Origin: Paracoccaceae bacterium
GTDB taxonomy: Bacteria; Pseudomonadota; Alphaproteobacteria; Rhodobacterales; Rhodobacteraceae
NCBI GenBank assembly: GCA_007119835.1
Contig: SKOX01000034.1
Span: 1-14,117, forward strand
Length of the DNA stretch: 14,117 nucleotides
Reading direction: 5' to 3'
The notes under the pieces are model-generated. The model made no database searches, was not told where the DNA came from, and worked only from the letters and a program-made list of their open reading frames with translations. Positions 1-7,233 of this stretch are shown piece by piece. Made by a program: the position numbers and the translations under genes. Positions within the stretch are counted from its first letter, which is position 1, and each line of letters opens with the position of its first letter.

Positions 1-310
1 CGAGATGCGGTTTTTGGCGACAGGAGCCGAGTGCGTCATCCGCTTTATGGATACTCGATAACCCAATCGAGGCTTCTCCCTCCGGTCTGCCGGCCCTACA
101 TGTTGTGGGGGCGACGGAAAAACACGCTGATTGTGTGCCTTGCCTGTCGATCCCACACCGGCGTCGGGCAACTCGTCAAGAGCAGCAAGGCGCGCGCCGC
201 GCGCGGCATGCGCAAGGGGTTCCCGCCGCCGAAGTCGCGCCTGCCGTCGAGCTAGTTCGTCTCGACCGTCGGCGGCGCGCCGCCTTGCGGCCTCCAGGCG
301 CTACACCGGT
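1..310 (+). other. Gene-poor left edge with a possible 3' end of an unrecognised ORF
   Basis: No recognisable gene lies here. One plus-strand frame is open from base 1 to a TAG at 253-255. Its last 30 or so codons, from about 163, end almost only in G or C as real genes in this window do, and encode a basic tail containing GMRKGFPPPKSRL. The upstream part lacks this bias and resembles no family I know, so a small or truncated gene is possible but unproven. Two short inverted repeats flank it: CTCGAT/ATCGAG at 54-59 and 66-71, and a perfect 14-bp palindrome GGCGGCGCGCCGCC at 271-284. The second lies between this ORF and the convergent regulator gene and could act as a weak bidirectional terminator, although no T-run follows on either strand. 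Confidence 0.25.
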
Positions 311-1102
311 TCAATGGCCGGAGTCGCGCAACATGCGCCGCCGCACCGTCGCCTCGCGCGCGCGCATCAGCCGGTGCGCAGTCGTCATGTGCTTCGACAT
401 CGCGGCGCGGGCCTTCTCCGTCTCGCCCGCGCGCAGGGCGGCGACCACCCGGGTCTGGTAGGCGAGCCCGGTCTCCCACAGCGCCGGGTCCGTCGCGCTG
501 TGCAGGCCGCGGCTCACGGTAACCTCGCTCAGCATCTCGGCAAGAAAGCGTATGACGAAGCGCAGAAGCGGGTTGTCCGACAGGCCCGCAAGGGCCGCGT
601 GGAAACGCAGCGACGCGGCGTGGCGGGCCGCCTCGTCACCGGCCTCGGCCGCCGGCGGGGCGCTGTCGTCGATGGCGGCCTCCAGCATCGACAGCTGCGC
701 CTCGCTCAGCCGCCCTGCGAGGCTCGCCGCCAGCTCGGGCTCCAGCGCCCGGCGGATCTGGTAGATGTCGTCGATCGAGAGATCCTCGAAGTAGAAGTGG
801 TTCGACAGCAGCGCCGCCGCCCGCGCCTCGGAGACGCGGTGGACGAAGACGCCGCCGCCGGGGCCGGTGCGCGAGATCACCAGGCCCTCGGCCTCGAGCA
901 GGCGGATCGACTCGCGGATGGTGCTCTTGGCCATGCCGAACCGGGCCATCAGGGCGGCTTCCGTGGGCAGGCGATGGCCCGGCCGCCAGCCCTCCTCCAT
1001 CACCCACTGCTTGATCGCCTCGGCAGCCTGGCGCGGGCGCGACAGCCGCGGCCCCGGGCGCGGCTCAGAGCGGGTGATGGCAGGCGGCAAGCTGCTCTCC
1101 AT
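311..1102 (-). CDS. GntR family (FadR/FCD subfamily) transcriptional regulator
   Basis: This 263-residue protein is a one-component repressor-type regulator. An N-terminal winged helix (residues about 23-90) carries the typical RLPTEAALMARFGMAKSTIR recognition-helix region followed by LEAEGLVISRTGPGGGVFV. The all-helical C-terminal part (about 108-250) fits an FCD effector-binding domain, with likely metal or ligand residues D111/D112, H168 in RFHAAL and H238. The ATG at 1102 was chosen because it gives the usual short arm before the DNA-binding domain; a longer frame reaches back to 1150 but only through the end of the preceding gene. The start lies 38 bases inside the upstream ATPase gene, so the regulator is probably co-transcribed and perhaps translationally coupled with the transporter. 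Its likely target is the palindrome at 6501-6520, which would make the locus autoregulated. The ligand is unknown; a substrate or product of the transporter and M20 hydrolase is a reasonable inference. Confidence 0.9.
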   Translation of the reverse strand: MESSLPPAITRSEPRPGPRLSRPRQAAEAIKQWVMEEGWRPGHRLPTEAALMARFGMAKSTIRESIRLLEAEGLVISRTGPGGGVFVHRVSEARAAALLSNHFYFEDLSIDDIYQIRRALEPELAASLAGRLSEAQLSMLEAAIDDSAPPAAEAGDEAARHAASLRFHAALAGLSDNPLLRFVIRFLAEMLSEVTVSRGLHSATDPALWETGLAYQTRVVAALRAGETEKARAAMSKHMTTAHRLMRAREATVRRRMLRDSGH

Positions 1103-2012
1103 CGATGACGCGCAGCAGAGGCATCTCGCGGCGGCAACGGTCCGAGGCACGGGGACAGCGCGAGGCGAAGGCGCAGCCCGGCGGCGGGCTGAGCGGGTCG
1201 GGCAGCTCGCCCGAGGTGCCGCCCCCGAGCGCCCGGCCGACCTTCGGCGCGCTCTCGGCGAGGAGCTGCGTGTAGGGGTGGCGCGGGGCCGAGAAGACGC
1301 GGTCGGCCGGCCCCTGCTCCACCACCGCCCCGAAGTAGAGCACCGCGATCCGGTCGCTCACCGCCTCGACCACCGCGAGGTCGTGCGAGATGAAGAGATA
1401 GGTCAGCCCGAACTCGGCCTTCAGGTCGGCGAGCAGGTTCAGGACCTGCGCCTGCACCGAGACGTCGAGGGCCGAGACCGGCTCGTCGAGGATGAGGATG
1501 CGCGCGTTCGCTGCCAGCGCCCGGGCGATGCCGATCCGCTGCGCCTGCCCGCCGGAGAATTCGTGCGGGTAGCGGTCGAGGAATTCGGGCCGCAGGTTCA
1601 CGGCGTCGAAGATCTCGGCGATGCGCCGCGCGCGGGCCGCCCGGCCCATGCCGTGCAGGCGGATCAGCGGCACCTCGAGGATCTGGCGGATGGTCTTGCG
1701 GGGATTGAGGCTCGAGACCGGGTCCTGGAAGACGTACTGGATGCGGCGGCCGAAGGTGGCGGGATCGGCGCGGCCGAGCCGCTCGCCCTCGATCTCGACG
1801 ATGCCTTCGGTCGGCGGCTGCAGGCCCACCAGCATCCGGGCGAGCGTGGACTTGCCGCAGCCGGATTCGCCGACGATCCCGAGCGTCTCGCCGGTCTCGA
1901 CCGCGAGGTCGGTGGGATGGACGGCGTGCAGCACCGCCCGCGGCGGCCCGATCAGCCGCTTGCCGATCGGGAAGCGGCAGGCGAGGCCTTCGGTGCGCAG
2001 CGCCAGCGTCAT
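1065..2012 (-). CDS. Peptide-type ABC transporter ATP-binding protein (DppF/OppF class)
   Basis: This 315-residue cytoplasmic ATPase powers import together with the fused DppC-DppD protein. It has a complete nucleotide-binding domain: Walker A GESGCGKS (48-55), Q-loop FQDP (95-98), signature FSGGQ (152-156), Walker B ILILDE (172-177) and the switch histidine H210. The C-terminal oligopeptide-transporter extension contains HPYTQLL and the cysteines C280, C286, C293 and C311 in the usual CAFASRCP arrangement, which in some relatives binds a metal or iron-sulfur centre. The ATG shares an ATGA overlap with the stop of the upstream gene, and a weak AAGGG lies before it. Length and order fit the second ATPase of a family 5 peptide importer. 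The substrate cannot be read from this subunit; dipeptide, oligopeptide, nickel and glutathione importers all look alike here. Confidence 0.95.
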   Translation of the reverse strand: MTLALRTEGLACRFPIGKRLIGPPRAVLHAVHPTDLAVETGETLGIVGESGCGKSTLARMLVGLQPPTEGIVEIEGERLGRADPATFGRRIQYVFQDPVSSLNPRKTIRQILEVPLIRLHGMGRAARARRIAEIFDAVNLRPEFLDRYPHEFSGGQAQRIGIARALAANARILILDEPVSALDVSVQAQVLNLLADLKAEFGLTYLFISHDLAVVEAVSDRIAVLYFGAVVEQGPADRVFSAPRHPYTQLLAESAPKVGRALGGGTSGELPDPLSPPPGCAFASRCPRASDRCRREMPLLRVIDGEQLAACHHPL

Positions 2013-3889
2013 TCGGCTGCCCTTTCGGCGGGTTCGGGGTAGAGGCAGCGGACCTTGCGGGCCGTGCCTTCGAGGGCGACGTCGCCTTCGCGGCAGTCGG
2101 GCCGCACCTTGGCGCAGCGCGGCGCGAAGGCGCAGCCGTCGGGCAGGTCGTCCGCCGCCGGGGGCAGGCCGGGGATCGCCTCGAGGCGCCGCCTTCCGCC
2201 GCCGAGCTCCGGCACGCAGGCGATGAGCCGCGCGGTGTAGGGGTGGGCGGGGGCGGTGAGCACCGCCGCGGTCGGTCCCTCCTCGACGATGCGGCCGGCA
2301 TACATCACCGCCACCCGGTCGCAGAGCTGGGCGACCACGCCGAAATCGTGGGTGATGAACAGGATGGCGAGGCCGCGCGAGCGCCCCAGGTCGGCGAGGA
2401 GCTTCAGCACCTGCGCCTGCACCGTGACGTCGAGCGCGGTGGTGGGCTCGTCGGCGATGATGATGTCGGGATCGTTGGCGAGCGCCATGGCGATGCCGAC
2501 GCGCTGACGCATGCCGCCCGAGAGCTCGTGCGGAAAGGCGCCGGCGCGGCTCGCGGGATTGGGGATGCGCACGTCCTCCAGCAGCTTCACCGCCCGGGCA
2601 TGCGCCTCGCCGCGCGACACGGGGTGATGGACGCGGATCGCCTCGGCGAGCTGGTCGCCGACGGTGTAGAGCGGATGCAGCGTCGAGAGCGGGTCCTGGA
2701 AGATGTAGGCCACCCGGTTGCCGCGTAGGGCGCGGAGGCGCCGGTAGGGCGCCCCGACCAGATCCTCGCCGTCGAGCCGGACCGCCCCGCCGGCGATCAC
2801 CCCCGGCGGCGAGGCGACGAGACCCATCACCGACAGCGCCGCGACCGACTTGCCGCACCCCGACTCGCCGATCAGCCCGACGCATTCCCCGGGGGCCAGG
2901 GCCAGGTCGACGCCGCCCACCGCCACGGCGGTGCGGCGGCCCATGCGGAACTCGGTCCTGAGCCCGTCGATGCGGAGGAGGCTCTTGTCGTCCGGTGTTG
3001 CCGGCGGCGGCTCGCGCCGGTCGACGAGGGTCGCGGCCATGGGGCGGGCGAGCGCGCCCGAGCGCAGGCGCGGGTCGAGCGCGTCGCGCACCCCGTCGCC
3101 GAGGAGGTTTATCGACATCACGATCAGCAGGATCATCACGCCGGGCACGATCGAGGTGTGCGGCGCGGTGATCAGCGCGCCGCGCGCCTCGCCCAGCATC
3201 GAGCCGAGATCGGCCTGCGGCGGCTGGCTGCCGAGCCCGAGGAAGGAGAGGCCGGCGGTCTCGAGGATCATCCAGCCGACGGTCGTCGACATCGCGATGA
3301 CGATCACCGGGACGACGTTGGGCAGCACCTCGGTCAGCAGGATGCGGGTGTGGCCCATGCCCGACAGCCGCGCGGCGTCGACGAACTCGCGGTGGGCGAG
3401 GCCGACGGTGACGCCGCGGATGTTGCGGGCGAAGAACGGGATGTTGACCACCGCCACCGCGATCAGTGCGTTCATCAGCCCGGGGCCGAGGGCGGCGACG
3501 ATCGCGAGCGCGAGCAGGATGTAGGGGAAGGCCATCAGCATGTCGACGCCGCGCATCGTCACGTTGTCGGTCCGCCCGCCGGCATAGCCCGCGACGATGC
3601 CGATGGTCGCGCCGATCACCGCCGCGATCATCGCCGCGGCGAAACCGACCGCGAGGCTGAGCCGGGTGCCCCACAGGAGGCGGGAGAGCAGGTCGCGGCC
3701 GAGATGGTCGGTGCCGAGCAGGTGGCCTTCGGAGAGCGGCCTGAGGAAGCGGTTGGCGGTGTCGGTCGCGTTCGGCGGATGCAGCGGCAGGAGCGGCGTG
3801 ACGAGCGCGAGGACGACGATGACGCTCAGCACCACCGCGCCGAAGCCGGCGAGGCGGTTGCGGAACAGCAGGCGCAGGAAGAGCCGCAT
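2009..3889 (-). CDS. Fused ABC permease (DppC class) and ATP-binding protein (DppD class)
   Basis: A single 626-residue open frame joins two subunits that are usually separate. Residues 1-283 are a DppC-type permease: a first membrane segment at about 13-33, the HLLGTDHLGRDLLSRLLWG motif, several further membrane segments, and the cytoplasmic coupling helix HREFVDAARLSGMG. Residues from about 284 on are a DppD-type ATPase with Walker A GESGCGKS (341-348), signature LSGGM (456-460), Walker B IIIADE (476-481), H514, and the C-terminal HPYTARL plus cysteine-rich extension. No stop separates the halves. An internal ATG at 3040 (M284) has no Shine-Dalgarno sequence before it, so a true fusion is preferred over two genes, though internal initiation is not excluded. 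The start overlaps the dppB-type stop by one base (TGATG), and the end overlaps the next ATPase by ATGA. Permease/ATP-binding fusions of this family are known in other bacteria. Confidence 0.9.
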   Translation of the reverse strand: MRLFLRLLFRNRLAGFGAVVLSVIVVLALVTPLLPLHPPNATDTANRFLRPLSEGHLLGTDHLGRDLLSRLLWGTRLSLAVGFAAAMIAAVIGATIGIVAGYAGGRTDNVTMRGVDMLMAFPYILLALAIVAALGPGLMNALIAVAVVNIPFFARNIRGVTVGLAHREFVDAARLSGMGHTRILLTEVLPNVVPVIVIAMSTTVGWMILETAGLSFLGLGSQPPQADLGSMLGEARGALITAPHTSIVPGVMILLIVMSINLLGDGVRDALDPRLRSGALARPMAATLVDRREPPPATPDDKSLLRIDGLRTEFRMGRRTAVAVGGVDLALAPGECVGLIGESGCGKSVAALSVMGLVASPPGVIAGGAVRLDGEDLVGAPYRRLRALRGNRVAYIFQDPLSTLHPLYTVGDQLAEAIRVHHPVSRGEAHARAVKLLEDVRIPNPASRAGAFPHELSGGMRQRVGIAMALANDPDIIIADEPTTALDVTVQAQVLKLLADLGRSRGLAILFITHDFGVVAQLCDRVAVMYAGRIVEEGPTAAVLTAPAHPYTARLIACVPELGGGRRRLEAIPGLPPAADDLPDGCAFAPRCAKVRPDCREGDVALEGTARKVRCLYPEPAERAAE

Positions 3890-4836
3890 CAGGTCTTGAT
3901 CCGCGGGTCGAGCCAGGCCTGCGCCACGTCGACGAGGATGTTGAAGCCGACGTAGCAGGCGGCGACGAAGACGACGCCGCCCTGCACCAGCAGGATGTCG
4001 CGCTTGAGGATCGCGTCGACCAGCATCCGCCCGATGCCGGGCCACTGGAACACGATCTCGATATAGACGGCCCCCGACAGCACGAAGCCCGCCTGCAGGC
4101 CCAGGATCGGGATCACCGATACCATCGCCGCGCGCAGCGCATGGCCCCAGATCACCCGGCGCTCGTGCACGCCCTTGGCGCGGGCGGTCCGGATGAAGTC
4201 CTGGCGCAGCACTTCGAGCATGTTGGCCCGTGTCAACCGCGCCACCACGCCGGTGGCGACCAGCGACAGCGCGATGGCGGGCATCGCGAGGTGGCGGATC
4301 AGGTCGGGAAGGTCGCCGCCGCCGAACATCGAGTACATCCCCGACACCGGCAGCCAGCGCAGGTGCACCGCGAAGAGCAGGATCATCATCATGCCGAGGA
4401 AGAAGGACGGCACCGAGATGCCGAGGATCACCGCCGCCGTGATCGCCTTGTCGGCGAGGCCGTACTGCCGCGCGGCCGAGACCACGCCGGCGACGATGCC
4501 CAGAAGCGCGCAGAGCACGAAGGCGGTGCCCGCGAGGACCAGCGTCGCGGAGAAGCGGTCGAGGATCTCGTCGAGGACGGGGCGGTTGAGCGCGAAGGAC
4601 CGGCCGAAATCGCCCTGCACGAGGTTGCCGACCCAGACGAAGTATTGCTGCCAGAGCGGGCGGTCGAGGCCGAGATGGCGGTTCAGCCGCTCGACGTTCT
4701 CGGGCGTGGCGTAGGCTCCTAGGATCGCCGTGGCGGGGTCGCCCGGGATCAGCGCCATGATCAGGAAGACGATCACGGTGATGCCGAACAGCACCGGGAT
4801 CGCCGAGACCAGCCGCTTCAGGATGTAGGCGCCCAT
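3889..4836 (-). CDS. Peptide-type ABC transporter permease (DppB class)
   Basis: This 315-residue inner-membrane permease starts with the hallmark first helix of the DppB family (residues about 8-30, KRLVSAIPVLFGITVIVFLI) followed by PGDPA. A periplasmic segment leads to GDFGRSF and five more hydrophobic segments (about 96-120, 132-156, 182-200, 237-260 and 284-305). The EAA-type coupling loop is EVLRQDFIRTARAKG (208-222), and the C-terminus LDPRIKT is typical. The ATG at 4836 was preferred over an out-of-frame ATG at 4849 because GGAG lies seven bases before it. It forms the translocation pore with the DppC half of the next protein, whose start overlaps this stop by one base. A strong hairpin separates it from the upstream binding-protein gene. 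Confidence 0.95.
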   Translation of the reverse strand: MGAYILKRLVSAIPVLFGITVIVFLIMALIPGDPATAILGAYATPENVERLNRHLGLDRPLWQQYFVWVGNLVQGDFGRSFALNRPVLDEILDRFSATLVLAGTAFVLCALLGIVAGVVSAARQYGLADKAITAAVILGISVPSFFLGMMMILLFAVHLRWLPVSGMYSMFGGGDLPDLIRHLAMPAIALSLVATGVVARLTRANMLEVLRQDFIRTARAKGVHERRVIWGHALRAAMVSVIPILGLQAGFVLSGAVYIEIVFQWPGIGRMLVDAILKRDILLVQGGVVFVAACYVGFNILVDVAQAWLDPRIKT

Positions 4837-4858
4837 GGCCGCGCTCCATGAGGTCTAG

Positions 4859-4884
4859 GCCCGGGCGTGCCGAGACGCCCGGGC
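4859..4884 (-). terminator. Intercistronic stem-loop between binding-protein and permease genes
   Basis: A perfect 10-bp inverted repeat, GCCCGGGCGT and ACGCCCGGGC, encloses a six-base loop in the 58-base gap after the binding-protein stop. No T-run follows on the minus strand, so it is unlikely to stop all transcription. In known binding-protein-dependent transporters such hairpins protect the 3' end of the upstream message or cause partial termination, so that the binding protein is made in excess of the membrane parts. That role is inferred here. Confidence 0.55.
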
Positions 4885-4894
4885 GGGCGTGGCG

Positions 4895-6469
4895 TCAGTT
4901 CTTCGCCACGTCCTTGAGCAGCAGGAAGAAGGACGGCTCGAGGCTGAAGTTCTCCACCCTGTCGTTCGTCACCGCGTTCTGCACCCAGTTGGCGACGAAG
5001 ACCCAGGGCGCGTCCTCCTGAACGATCTCCTGCATCTCCTTGTAGAGGCGGGCGCGCTCGTCCTGGTCGGTCTCGACCCGGGCCTGCTCCAGCAGCTGGT
5101 CCACCTCCGGATTGGAGTAGTAGCCCGAGTTGAAGCCGCCCTCGTCCGGCCAGGCCTCGGTGCGCAGGGTCAGGAAGGGCAGGGTGTCGGGATCGTTGGT
5201 CATCCACGCCATCTGCGCCATGTCGGCCTGCCCCTCGAGGCCAGGGTTCACCCGGCCGAGGAAGGTGTTCCACTCGTAGGTCTCGATGCGCACGTCGAGG
5301 CCCACCGCGGCGAGGTCCGCCTGGATCGCGGTGCCCATCGGCACCGGGTCGAGCATGCCCGAGCCGCCCTCGGTGACGTAGAAGGTGAGCTCGGCCCCCT
5401 CGGCCCCGGCCTCGGCCAGCAGCTCGCGGGCGCGGTCGGGGTCGTGGGGATAGGGGTCGAGCCCGGCATAGGCCCAGGAGAAGGCCGGCGCGACGGGGCC
5501 CGAGGCGACGGTGGCCGTGCCCTCGAGCACGTCGTTGACCAGCGCCTCCTTGTTGATCGCGTAGTTGGCGGCCTGGCGGACGCGGACGTCGGCGAAGGGG
5601 CCTTCCTTGGTGTTCAGGATCAGGAACCAGACGTGCGGGCCCGCCTGCTCGACGATCTCGAAGCCCGCACCCTCGAACTGCGACAGCGCCACGGGGGGAA
5701 CCTCGACCATGATGTCGATGCCGCCCGCGAGCATCTCGGCGGTGCGGGTGTTGGCGTCGGTGATCGGGCGGAAGATCACCGCCTCCGCGGCGGCTTCGCC
5801 GTCCCAGTAGTCGGGATTGCGCAGCAGCGTCACCCGCTCGTTCGACCGCCATTCCTCGAAAACGAAGGGCCCGGTGCCCGACGGGTTCCGGCCGAAGTCC
5901 TCGCCATGCTCCTCGACGGCTGCGGGCGAGACGATCAGGCCCGTGGGATAGGCGAGGTTCGACAGGAACGGCGCATAGGGCTCGTTGAGGGTGAAGCGCA
6001 CTGTGCGGTCGTCCACCGCCTCGACCTCCTCGATGGCCGAGAAGAAGAAGCTGAGCGGGAACGGCCCGGTCGCCTCGTGCATCGGGTGGTCCTCGTCGAG
6101 CATCCGCTCGAAGTTCCACACCACCGCCTCGGCATCGAGCGCGCTGCCGTCGTGGAAGGTCACCCCCTCGCGCAGGGTGAAGGTGTAGACGGTGCCGTCC
6201 TCGTCGATCTCCCAGTCCTCGGCGAGGGCGGGCTCGACCTCCAGCGTGCCGGGCGCGTAGCGCACCAGCCCGTCGTAGAGGTTCATCAGGATCCGGAAGT
6301 CGTTGACGGCGGTGACCGCATGCGGGTCGAGCGCCTGCGGCTCGGCGATCTGGCCGACGACCAGCACGCCGGGCGGCGTCTGGGCCAACGCGGGCGCCGT
6401 CAGCGCCGACGTGGCGAGGAAAGCGGCGGTCAAGAGGCCGGCGTGTCGGCGGGTGAGGGGGAAAGGCAT
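4895..6469 (-). CDS. ABC transporter substrate-binding protein, family 5 (peptide/nickel type)
   Basis: This 524-residue periplasmic protein captures the substrate for the downstream permeases. Residues 1-29 are a classical signal peptide: positive TRRH, a hydrophobic core, and ALA before Q30 as the likely cleavage site; no lipobox cysteine is present. The mature part has family features: IAEPQALDPHAVTAVNDFR near the N-terminus, YDGLVRYAPGTLEVEPALAEDWEI, FTLREGVTFHDGSALDAEAVVWNFERM, and later RVRQAANYAINKEALV and an EPSFFLLL C-terminus. The ATG at 6469 is preceded by AGGGAG at good spacing; the frame is open farther upstream, but that stretch lacks a signal sequence and runs through the divergent promoter. 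It is the first gene of the transporter operon. Substrate specificity is not readable; the linked carbamoylase suggests an N-substituted amino acid or small peptide derivative. Confidence 0.95.
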   Translation of the reverse strand: MPFPLTRRHAGLLTAAFLATSALTAPALAQTPPGVLVVGQIAEPQALDPHAVTAVNDFRILMNLYDGLVRYAPGTLEVEPALAEDWEIDEDGTVYTFTLREGVTFHDGSALDAEAVVWNFERMLDEDHPMHEATGPFPLSFFFSAIEEVEAVDDRTVRFTLNEPYAPFLSNLAYPTGLIVSPAAVEEHGEDFGRNPSGTGPFVFEEWRSNERVTLLRNPDYWDGEAAAEAVIFRPITDANTRTAEMLAGGIDIMVEVPPVALSQFEGAGFEIVEQAGPHVWFLILNTKEGPFADVRVRQAANYAINKEALVNDVLEGTATVASGPVAPAFSWAYAGLDPYPHDPDRARELLAEAGAEGAELTFYVTEGGSGMLDPVPMGTAIQADLAAVGLDVRIETYEWNTFLGRVNPGLEGQADMAQMAWMTNDPDTLPFLTLRTEAWPDEGGFNSGYYSNPEVDQLLEQARVETDQDERARLYKEMQEIVQEDAPWVFVANWVQNAVTNDRVENFSLEPSFFLLLKDVAKN

Positions 6470-6573
6470 GGCTGGCACTCCCTGTTGCTCTCGCTGCCGG
6501 CAATTTATCATGATAATTTGGATTCGGGAAAGGATGCGTTCCCCGGACCGGTGCGCGAGAGGAGGCTCTGCCC
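6470..6573. promoter_or_regulatory. Divergent promoter region of the uptake/hydrolysis locus
   Basis: These 104 bases separate the start codons of the transporter operon (minus) and the DUF1028-carbamoylase operon (plus). The centre is A+T-rich in otherwise GC-rich surroundings. On the plus strand TATCAT (6506-6511) and GATAAT (6512-6517) each resemble a -10 box in five of six positions; on the minus strand GATAAA covers the same place. No convincing -35 box at standard spacing was found for either direction. The plus-strand gene has AGGAGG at 6560-6565, eight bases before its ATG. The central palindrome overlaps all -10 candidates, so one bound regulator could control both directions. Confidence 0.65.
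6501..6520. promoter_or_regulatory. Palindromic operator, probable GntR-family regulator site
   Basis: The sequence CAATTTATCATGATAATTTG is an inverted repeat in which 18 of 20 positions pair; the central 12 bases TTATCATGATAA are perfect. A dimeric FadR-type GntR protein is encoded at the end of the adjoining operon, and such proteins bind short palindromes of this size. The site overlaps the possible -10 elements in both directions, which suits repression. The link to this regulator is inferred from position and symmetry. Confidence 0.6.
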
Positions 6574-7233
6574 ATGACGGTGTCGGTTCTTGCCCGCGAT
6601 CCCGCCACGGGGCGGCTGGGCGGCGCCGCCGTGACCGGCAATCTCTGCGTCGGCGGATGGGTGCTGCGGGGCGATTCGCGCACCGGCATCGTCGCGGCAC
6701 AGGGCGAACAGCCCTCGACGATCTGGGCCGACGAGGCCTTCGACCTGCTGCACCAGGGCCATGAGGCGCAGGCGGTGGTGGACCGCATCGTGTCGCAGGA
6801 CGACGGACGCGCGTGGCGCCAGCTGTCGGTGCTCGGTCGTTCGGGCGCCGAAGGCGCGTTCACCGGCCGCGCGAACCGCGACTGGAAGGGCGCGCTTGCC
6901 GAGCGCGACCTGGTGATCGCCGGAAACATCCTCGCCGGACCGGAAGTGCTGGAGGCGGCCCGGCACGGCTTCCGCGACGCCTCCGGGCCGATGGAGGACC
7001 GGCTGATGGCCGCGCTGCGTGCCGCGGAGACCAGCGGGGGCGACAGCCGCGGCCATCTCTCGGCGGCACTCTTGATCGTCTGCGACACCGAACCGCCGCT
7101 CAGCCTGCGGATCGACTGGGACGAGGCGCCGCTCGAGGCGCTCGCCCGCCTGCTCGAGCGCGCCCGCCGGCCCGACTACGTCCGGTGGGTCGCCGGCCTT
7201 CCCGTCCGAACAGACCCGGAGCGTCACGCATGA
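6574..7233 (+). CDS. DUF1028 family protein (putative Ntn-hydrolase-like)
   Basis: This 219-residue protein shows the DUF1028 pattern throughout: an N-terminal VSVLARDPATGRLGGAAVTG, then GIVAAQGEQ, the central GNILAGPEVLEAA (117-129) and GGDSRGHLSAALLIV (155-169). No signal peptide or membrane segment is seen, so it should be cytoplasmic. The reaction is not established for the family, whose members often sit next to peptide transporters and M20 or hydantoin-type hydrolases, as here. The segment around residues 20-50 differs from the usual form, with NLCVGGWV in place of the common aromatic-rich stretch. AGGAGG eight bases before the ATG fixes the start. The stop overlaps the next gene by ATGA, so the two proteins are probably made together. 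It could process the imported substrate or a product of the hydrolase; which one is unknown. Confidence 0.85.
   Translation: MTVSVLARDPATGRLGGAAVTGNLCVGGWVLRGDSRTGIVAAQGEQPSTIWADEAFDLLHQGHEAQAVVDRIVSQDDGRAWRQLSVLGRSGAEGAFTGRANRDWKGALAERDLVIAGNILAGPEVLEAARHGFRDASGPMEDRLMAALRAAETSGGDSRGHLSAALLIVCDTEPPLSLRIDWDEAPLEALARLLERARRPDYVRWVAGLPVRTDPERHA

Noticed and set aside
189..207. Overlapping perfect palindromes GGCGGC-type and GCCGCGCGCGGC, alternating purine-pyrimidine
   Set aside because: Such runs are expected by chance in DNA of this composition; no positional reason to call it a functional site.
2010..3674. Long open frame on the minus strand continuing upstream of the DppF-type ATPase start, giving an 869-residue reading
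   Set aside because: The upstream part is an Arg/Pro-rich shadow of the permease-ATPase fusion in another frame. Family homology starts at the ATG at 2012, which has an ATGA junction.
3890..4849. Minus-strand frame extending the permease-ATPase fusion upstream to 4849
   Set aside because: That part is out of frame with the real DppB-type permease gene and shows no membrane pattern; the DppC start at 3889 fits the family N-terminus.
4889..6577. 562-residue plus-strand open frame opposite the binding-protein gene
   Set aside because: It is the antisense shadow of a gene with clear family features and a signal peptide, and resembles no protein family.
4818..7088. 756-residue minus-strand open frame across the binding-protein gene and the divergent promoter
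   Set aside because: It runs antisense to DUF1028 and out of frame with the binding protein; composition is that of a high-GC shadow.
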